Source of the DNA: Beta vulgaris subsp. vulgaris
Taxonomy: Eukaryota; Streptophyta; Magnoliopsida; Caryophyllales; Amaranthaceae
Length of the DNA: 64,000 nt
Assembly: GCF_026745355.1 (NCBI RefSeq)
Contig: NC_079207.1
Coordinates: 37,533,421-37,597,420, forward strand
Reading direction: 5' to 3'
The notes beneath the pieces were generated by a model that ran no database searches, was not told the origin of the DNA, and saw only the letters and a program-made list of their open reading frames with translations. Positions 29,001-38,000 of this stretch are shown here, one piece after another. The translations under genes were made by a program, and so were the position numbers. Each line of letters begins with the position of its first letter. Within the stretch, counting starts at the first letter, position 1.

Positions 29001-32000
29001 AACTTAAAGTTCCAATGAGACAACGAAAATAGTTAAATAATTAATCAGAAAACTATAGAAACTAGCCGTCTCCCCGGCAACGGCGCCAAAAACTTGATGT
29101 GTTTTAAAATATACCGCAAGTGCACGGTGTCTGTTTAGCAGAAACTGGCAAATACGGGTCGATCCACAGGGAGAGGAGTTCTACAGATTTGTGTCAATTA
29201 TCTAACTATTTGCAGAGAGTAAATGATTGAGTAATTAATAACTAAACTAGTAAACTAGAACGCAAAAAATGGATTATATCAAATAATTAAAAACCTAGGG
29301 CAATCGATCGGTCCACCATATGCTTATACCAGTTTAATTCAATATAATATAGTTCAACAACACTTGGATTGAGTTCGAATAAATGAAGTAATTCGTTAAT
29401 CCTTGGTCGGCATTAACAACTCCTAGATTAACATATGCCAGTATGGTCGCTCAACATAATCAAATCTACTATTGTAATAAGCCTCTAATGAATATGATCT
29501 TTCGATTCTAATTCTTATTAGCTAAATATAACTCATGATATTGCGCAATTACGAATTAAACAAGTATAACAAATCAATAGGAATTATTCTAATTCAATCC
29601 AATTATTAAAACATCAAATTACAACAAAAAGGTATAAACATGGCTTCCCTCTCTAAACCCTAGAAATAGACTACTCACTCATGATGATATTAAACGCAAT
29701 AAACATAATCAAAGTAAAAGAATTCATAAAATTAAACTAAGTAGAGAAGAATACCAAATGATTCAAGAACGAAGGAAAAGGAAATCGACGATCTATATAA
29801 TCTTCCAATGTAAAAGTTCAACAAAACTAGAGAGAATAAACTAAGTATTTTGGCCCTAAAAACGTAGAAAATAAGATGGTCCTTTCGGAAATATAAAAAA
29901 ACCTATTTATACTTCTTACAAAACCGGCTAAAAAACCCGAAAAAACGCGTCCCGAGAAACCGCCCGGTCGACCGGGCGAAATCCACCCGGTCGGGCGACG
30001 GTCATTCAACTTCTACGACAGAAAAGCAAATCCGCCCAGTCAACCAGGCGAATCCGCCCGGTCGGGCGCGCAAGCGATTTTGGATCTTATCTCGCCCGGT
30101 TGACCGGGCTAACATTCCTTGCATTTTGGTGAAAAATTGATTTCGCCCGGTCGGGCAAAACCGCCCGGTCGACCGGGCGGAGAAACAGTGATTTTGCGTC
30201 AACTTGTGAAGGCTGTATCTCTCAAACCAGATGTCGGATTGGGGCGTGTGACCTATCATTGGAAAGCCCTTGAAATCTAGTTTCTAACCCAACTGGAATT
30301 TCTTGATTATCAATTGTATATCAAAAGTTATGGCCAAAATAGTGAACAGGTGTCAGTTTTGACACTTCGTTGACTAACTCTTTGCTTCATTCTAACTCGA
30401 AATTGTCCCGAATGGATGCATTGTGATCCTTGAGCAATATATCTTCATCTTCCATGATTGATAAGCTTGATCTTAGGTAATCATAATCAATTTGCATCGA
30501 AGTAACCTGAAAATTATCAAAACACGCAAACGGGGAGTAGTAGAGCACAACTTACGTAATTCATTCTATTATGCACCTAAATGCTCTAAAAGGAGTTCTA
30601 AATGCAATCAAAATGCATCTAAAAACTTTATATATGTGACATATCAATTACCAAACAAGTCATAGACATACTTAAAAAACCTTTGAAGAAAGAATCGTTC
30701 TTGATGTTACGAGATTGTCTAGGTCTTTGCACTTACAGTAGTCTGGTTTGAGGGGGCATGTTAAAATAGTGAACCAACCCATAAGTAGTAAATGCTCTAT
30801 AGTCTATATTATCAATGGTTAAAATAAAGAATGTTGTGTGAAGCTCCTACTAGAGGAGTAATTACGGAAGAAATATTACGATGTTTTGGCATATATAGAT
30901 ACTTTGTATTACAATATAAGCTGCAGCAGTAGTAGCTACACCATATAATAGATTAGAATATAATTTTATTATTACCGTTATATTTATCTCTCTCTTTGTA
31001 TGAGGTCTAATAATTAATTATTAGGTAGCTGTTGAAAATTGAAATGTTAATGAGCACCAAACTTAGTTAGTAGTGTAAATTAAGTTATTATTAATATTTA
31101 TATAGAAGTATGTGCAAGGAACCCACTTGATTCCCCTATCTTATTGATATATGCAGGAAGACAGTCAATGGATAACTAGTTAATTTCCTCAAGTAGTTAC
31201 AGCAAGTGGGAGATAGGGGGTAGAAGGGGAATTGCCTAAGATGTCAGTGGGAATGGTGGGAATTGTGGAGTGCTAATAAATGATGGGAAATGATCATGTA
31301 ATAAATGCTGAAGGAATGTAAGAGAGTGCATTGTTTTGAAAAGTAGAGAGAAATACATTATTGTAAGATCCCCACCTCTCAAAGTGTGAGTGAATTATAA
31401 TTGAATGAGGTCACCTTTAGCTAGCTATACAACCTAATCTATCCCCTAGCCTTTTTTATTTCTATCATTTCATGTTCTTGTTACTTTTGATCAGTTTCTA
31501 GCTTTACTTTCCAGTTTCCATTGTCCCTTTTCCTGTGAAGAGAACAGTAAATTGCTGTATAAGTTGTGGTGATCCATGATTCAGATCAGTTTGGAATGAC
31601 GAATTATGACTATAAATCTCTAGAGCTGGTAGTGGGATGTACGAGAGTTACAGTATTTCTTGCCATGTGATTCTGTGGCTTCTGGTTTTATGGTTCGAAA
31701 GAAATGATAATCTTTTGTAAGAGACTGTCCTTTGCACATTTGCATGGGATTGAGTTCTATCTCTTGCCGCTTTGTGGTCTCAAACTGCTGGTCTTCATGG
31801 GGTAATTTCTCTTGTCAATTGTTCAATGTGATTAGCATGCTCCTCTTTTGGGTAGTTGTGCTTGTCAATCTCTCTGATTTTTTAGATTTTTTGCACTTTT
31901 ACATTAAAGTAGTGTTTGGCATCATGGATTTGATTTCAATTTCATAATTTCAGTTCTGGAAATTTAAATGCAATATTTAATTCCATTTTTTTTTGGAAAA

Positions 32001-35000
32001 AGCTAGGAAAATTCAGTGTGGTGTTTGGAGTTTCCATTCCGAAATAGGGGAAAAATTGCTACTAGAACCCCCCCTTCCCTCTGCCCCCACCTCCAGCGTC
32101 ACCTTCTCTCCTGCCACTGCCCACTGTCACCTTCTATCACCGCCCGCCGCTAGGTTGACATTATCTTAGTGGAGAGAGAGGAGTGAGAGGAGAAAAGCGA
32201 GATTGACGGATTTTATGGTCTAGGACTCTAGGCTTGTTTGGTAAATAGTATGAAGTTGCACAACTGCAAATTCTTGAAATTCCGAAACATGGCCATTTGG
32301 GCCAATTCTAAGATTTGAAATGAAATACTAGTTTCTGAACAGGCCATAATGGAATCCTAATTTATTTAATTATTTCATGTATTGTAAAGGCTGAAGGTTA
32401 GATGGGGGAATTGGATAAGGAGATTTCTTTCTTTAACTGGCTATCACTTTGTCCTTTCGGTTTTACTCTGCCAGTGGACATCTATGCTTATTGCTTATAA
32501 TTTTGCTACTCAGGTGGTTCATATCTTTGTCAATCATGAGTCTGATTCTTCAAAATAGTAGGAAACCTAGGAAAAATTAGATGTATACGTGATGGACACT
32601 GTTTTCAAGTCAAAACACTTGTGATGATTTTGATATGGCCAATTTGGCTCAACCCTGAATTCCTTCAAGTTTCTATTTGTTTTCTCAAATCTACATTTTT
32701 TTCTTGGGTTTTACGGGTGTTAGGTTTAATGTCCAAATATGAAACCAATAGAGATGCAAGTATACAACACAAGTCCCCCCAATACCACAACAAACATTTC
32801 ATAAGGTATAACTCTACATCATTTCTTCTTCTTTTCGTTAATCAAGTCAATGTGCTCCTTCCTTTGGTTCCAGAAACTCCTATTAAGCACTTTGTCTACA
32901 AGTCATTAATTACTCAAGCTAAAGTGCAAAAACTGTGATGATTATTTATGCAAAAATTTAGGATGAAGGAGGACAGAATGAAGTGGGACGATGAATCTAC
33001 CAGTAATGAATTCCGATCACTCGGCCCTGCATATCCCAAAAAAATATCACACAAATGTCTCCATTTGAAAACATATGTTTTCCTTAAACATCATTGGATT
33101 TATTTACCCTTGTTTAAACACAACAGTATACTCATTGAGATATCAGATATCGTTATACCTCCAAGGAAAAAGTAATTTAGTTCTTCATGTCTACAATTCA
33201 ATATATATAGGACTGGATGCAATTTTTTATTTTAATTTCCTGTTATAACTTATAGAGTGTCTCATTCTTGGCAGCCCTGGTAACTGATTTGGCAATTTCC
33301 TTAGAGTCAATCTCCATGACATTAGTTACTCACTTGCTATAATCGAACTATATCTTTATGGGTGATGAACTTTGTACTTTAGCAGGACTAGAATACTGAT
33401 CCTTGTTTTGCAGAAGTTTTGCTGATCATTGTAGTTCTGAAAAATCACTTTTCTGTGCAATCCTTTAGTTTCCATGACGGAGTATGTATCTGTGAATTTA
33501 TAAGCTTACTGTTTCTAGTCTTTTCAAGTGCCACTTAGCAAAATGTTAAGAGTGACAACATCTTTAGTGCTAATATTTGCTGACTTTTGAAACCCATAAC
33601 TTGTAGATTCGAGAAGTTCTGTGGAATTGTAACTGTTGAGTCTTTTGCTGCATCTGCTATGGGTCTAACTGTTGGAGCCATGGTTCCATCCACTGAAGCA
33701 GCTATGGCAGTTGGACCATCTCTTATGACTGTCTTCATTGTATTCGGAGGCTACTACGTCAATGCAGACAACACGCCTCTTGTTTTTCGCTGGATTCCTC
33801 GGGTGTCCCTGATAAGATGGTATTGTATTATCTCTCTCGAGATCAATCTGTTTCTTTAGGCAGGGAAACAGTTGATCGATAAATCATGTACACTGTGACG
33901 ATTGTGTTATTATTTTGCATATCGTATATGCAGCTTTGGTAATCAATCAACTCCCTGTCTATTTGTAGGGCTTTTCAAGGACTATGTATCAATGAATTTA
34001 AAGGCCTGCAATTTGAGCATCAACATCCATTTGATCTTCAAACTGGAGAACAGGTATCAACAATACAAAATCTATGTTTTAGATTTCTAAAATATCAAGG
34101 CTCTGTTGGTAATAAGAACCGAAGAACCTAAAGCCTTTAGTTGCTAAAGGAAAATTGAAACACAAGACCACTGATGATTCTTGAATGTAGTATTTTAAGA
34201 TGAGGTGGAGAATTATGGTTTAGGGGTTGATGTTTGATTGTTTCCATGACTTACCATTGTATGCTTTTAGGTTCCGTTTCCTTCCAAATCTTTGTTTGCT
34301 TGCTTCTGTTTGCTCTGGCATCCTCACTGAGTCTAAATGCTACACAAGAGTTGAAGGATCTATAAAGAACCGACCTCATGTCTTTTAGATTCACATGCTA
34401 ATTTGCGGCAAACCAGTTCCTAACATTTCTATTTTTCATCAACCGAGTCTGTAAACTCAAATCAAATTTTGCTCGCAGGATTCCATAAAAATATCTTTTT
34501 AAGTAAGATGAACTCCTCCAAAAGATGTAAAGGTGACAAATATTTTATTACTCCCCTCGTCCCATAATATAGTGCTTACTTCTTTCTTTTCACGGGAATT
34601 AAGGAGATTAAATGGAGTAGTAGGATTCTCAAAAAAAAAAAATCTAATACAATACTTCTGTTTTGGAACTACTCCCTTCATTTTCTTTTTCCTTAAAAAA
34701 AATCAAAAAGCAATAAAGATTCTTTGGAATGGTGCAAATCAATAAATAGGAGCACACATTTTTAAAGAGATGTAGGAATACTTTGGGAAGTTTGTGTAAA
34801 AATTGAGACAATTTAGTCAAAACAAATTAATAAAAAATGAAGTAGGAACAATATTTTGGGACACCCAAAATAGAATGTACGCACTATATTATGGGATGAA
34901 GGGAGTATCAGCTAGTTATATACTGTGACTAAGGATATGAAATGGAGGTTAATCAGTAATCTGAGCTGGATAGCTCATCCGTATGTGGTAAGTGGTTATC

Positions 35001-38000
35001 TTGGAAGTTTGGTGTTGGTGGAATTTAGATATTGGCGCCAACATTCCAACTCTTTAAGATGTGTCTCGGGCACGGTTTTTCCCCGTAGCTGACCCATACT
35101 CGGAGATATGACAAGCAGGAGCACTTGTGCTTCATTGGCTAAAACTATTGTCGTATGCTGATCATTGGAGGATGAAGGGAGCTTAAGTAGACTTGTTTTA
35201 TATAGTTTTGGACGAAATGATGAGTCGAAGTGTGTGCATAACTGCATATGCAGACCTGACCTGACCCAAAAAAACAATCATCTCAACCCAACTTGACCCA
35301 AAATCAACCCGACACCTCAGTTGTCTAGTGAATTCAAGATCTTAAATCAAACCGCAGTTGACACATGGACAACCAGAATCTTGAGACATCCCACTAAATT
35401 AGGGACCCAAACCGAAATCGTAACCGACTTACGATGCTCCAATACCCGATATAACCTGATAGGACCACTATCGTACCTTATTCAACTTCAACCCTACACT
35501 TTTGAGTTTGACCTGACTCAACAATAACCAGAACTAATTCAACCTGACGTATGTTTGACCCTACCGACTATTTGATCAGATATATTTCACGACCTAATAT
35601 CAACCCGACTTGTATGTGCATGTGAACTGTTATACTCCATCTGTCTCAACTTAATTGTCACAAACCATTTTGGCACAACTTTTAAGAAAAGTGAAAATGT
35701 AGAAAGAAAGAAGTGGGTGGTTGGGTAGTTGCATGGCCTATATGTAAAGAATGAGTATGGAGAAAAAGATTGTCATAAAAGGTCTGAGGGAATAAATTTG
35801 GACAACGCGGAAAAGGAAACAGTGAATTAATTTGGGACGAAGGGAGTAATAATTAATACTCTCGACTATGTCATCAATGGTATTTTTGTCATCAATGAAA
35901 TATTGATACATTTTTTTAAGAGTTTAAGTGGACATCAAAAAACGTGTCTTTATTTTCTTCTATAACATACTTCCTCCGTTTAGAAATAGTTGCACCATTT
36001 CTATTTTGTGCACTATTCACATCTTACACTTAGATTGTCTTTGGTGATTTATATTTTAGGAAAAACATAGTCATGTGGGATCTTGTTAGATTTGTCTCGG
36101 TGTAAAATTTTTTAATATCAACTTTTTATAATTTTTACTTATTGATAATAATAGATATTAATGGTTGAAATCATACATCGGCATGCGTGAAAAGTAGAAA
36201 CGGTGCAACTATTTCTAAACGGAGGAAGTACTTCTTAAAGGGTAAATGATATGATATAGAAAACAAAACTGTCGAGAAATGGGATGAGCATATAAAGAGA
36301 TGCAAATATATGATTATTTTACCAATAATTATCATACTTAAAAGTTAGTTTCCGGTTTGTAATTACAAGGAGTCTTTAGGCCAATAATTTTAGATGTGAC
36401 ACTTTTTCATATGAAAGAATCTAATATTGAATCACACCTAAACTAACCAGACCTGCAGACCCTAATCTAAACTCACTTGACAAAATAAAAAAGCAAAATA
36501 CTTATTCTATGAAGAACCCTAACTTGGAACAAGCTTAACAGCACTTGTTATGACTTATGCTCTAATTCGAACATGATTTGAACTTTACATGTTCATAAAA
36601 ACAACTTAAAGGATCCAAATTGAAGTTGTTCGGACCCGAAAATTATGGGATTTCAAGTTAAACCAACATAAGATGAAGACTTGACCAGAACTGAATTTTA
36701 ATGGACCAAATAATGATCCAATCCAAAATCTCCTAGAAACGGAGATAAACCGTCATTGACCTGCCCTGAACACAAATTAATTTAACCTGATCCCGAAATG
36801 GTTTGAACAGAACATGCCCTGGCTTGAACCAAACTCAAACCCGGAGGATTAATGACCCATATTGATCTGTCACTAATCTGAATCGAGAAGATATGCACGT
36901 TGACCTTACCCGAAAATTTCCAACCTGGACACCCGAATTGACAGCTTTATTCATGTGTTTGATTTACTAAGCGTACAGGAAACAAAAACTACCCTCTATC
37001 CTGAAAAGATTTCCCGATTTTTCATTTTGGTTTGTCCCTATGAGATTGCTTAGTTTTCTTTTCCAGAACTCCAGTAACATGGTTCCGACGTGACAACCCT
37101 TCTCTGCTTTTCATATAACTCATATGCAAACATACAAAACTACCTACCAACTCAATACAACTGACAAAAAGTAAATGAAGGGATATAGAGCTCACAGCAA
37201 GGGAAGGAAGGAGTATCTGTCTAATATAGTGATTGAATGTGAGGAATGGATATTGATGTTTTTTATGCTCGTCAAAAGGCTCAGAACAGCAGCAAAGGAG
37301 CTTGAAATCTAATTGAGTTCCTCCTTCATTTCTCTAGTAAAGCAAGCTCCAAATCTACAAAAGATATATGTGAAAGAAACAAAATAAATAAGCTGTCATT
37401 ATAGTTTGCACTTTGCACATCGTACTCTATCTTAGGACAAAAACCTTCTTGTACCTTTCTATTATCTTATCCGTTTGGTCAAATACCTGCTAGCATTCTC
37501 TAGATTATTGAATTCCTGGGGATAATTTGTCTGCATAACAAGTGGCAAAATCAGTAAGACATCTTATCAGTTGTCACCTGTTATCTGGGTGGTAAACTCA
37601 CGAGCAAGTCTGATTTGGTTTCGTAAATTCCTAGTGGGATTCTAGTCACTTTCACATATTTTTTGTTGCAGGTGTGCTGAATGGAAAATATTTCTCAGTT
37701 AGATAGATTGTGAATTTGTGATGGTTTTCTTGTAATGTGATTTGACATTGAAATGCCATTTTGTACGTTTCTCGGCTTCATCTGTACTTTTCATAATTTA
37801 AGATCAACCTGCAGGCACTGGAACGGCTGTCATTCGCTGGCAGTCAAATTAAAGAGACTTTGGTGGCGCAAAGCAGGATATTGCTATTTTGGTATTGCAC
37901 CACTTACCTTCTACTGGAGAAGAAAAGACCGAAGTACCAGCCACTTGAGGCTCCTTTCCAAGATAAAGTGTATGAAGTGTTACCATCGGATACCACAGAC

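Larger units (their letters stand above)
23447..30646 (-). mobile_element. Complete LTR retrotransposon encoding only gag and protease
   Basis: Two direct LTRs (23447-24901 and 29095-30646) start TGATGTGTTTTAAAATATACC and end ACATATCA. The element is bounded by a perfect ATTAC duplication (23442-23446, 30647-30651). Read on the minus strand, the order is 5' LTR, an 18-base primer site matching tRNA-Asp (29071-29088), gag with a CCHC knuckle, an aspartic protease, about 1.65 kb of non-coding sequence, a purine-rich tract and the 3' LTR. No reverse transcriptase, RNase H or integrase is present. Primer type and protease resemble Athila/Tat-side Ty3 elements. It would need enzymes from another element, like the gag-only (TR-GAG) class of non-autonomous elements. 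Confidence 0.92.
14836..33606. other. ABCG7 intron 8, 18,771 bp, filled with nested transposons
   Basis: The donor GTAAGG and acceptor TTGTAG join phase-correct codons (AG plus A, arginine). Contents from left to right: unassigned AT-rich sequence; a probable LTR relic at about 18240-19715; a Stowaway MITE at 20100-20355; a hAT-like element at 21496-22329; a copia relic from about 22840, interrupted by a complete LTR retrotransposon (23447-30646) and resuming at 30652; then unassigned sequence to 33606. All sit in an intron of a gene whose coding exons are intact. Confidence 0.85.
34054..37814. other. ABCG7 intron 10 with three Stowaway-like MITEs
   Basis: The 3.76-kb intron contains MITEs at 34551-34905, 35635-35846 and 35970-36228. 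A stretch at about 35,250-36,950 outside the MITEs is rich in short words such as 'aacccgac', 'gacctgac' and 'aacctga' and looks like an old degenerate repeat. The rest is unassigned. Confidence 0.6.

Noticed and set aside
29071..29088. Possible tRNA-Asp gene
   Set aside because: Only the last 18 bases including CCA match and no cloverleaf surrounds them. It is a retrotransposon primer site.
36988..37220. Further Stowaway MITE in intron 10
   Set aside because: CTACCCTCTATCC and GGAAGGAAGGAGTA recall MITE ends, but they do not pair as inverted repeats beyond a few bases.
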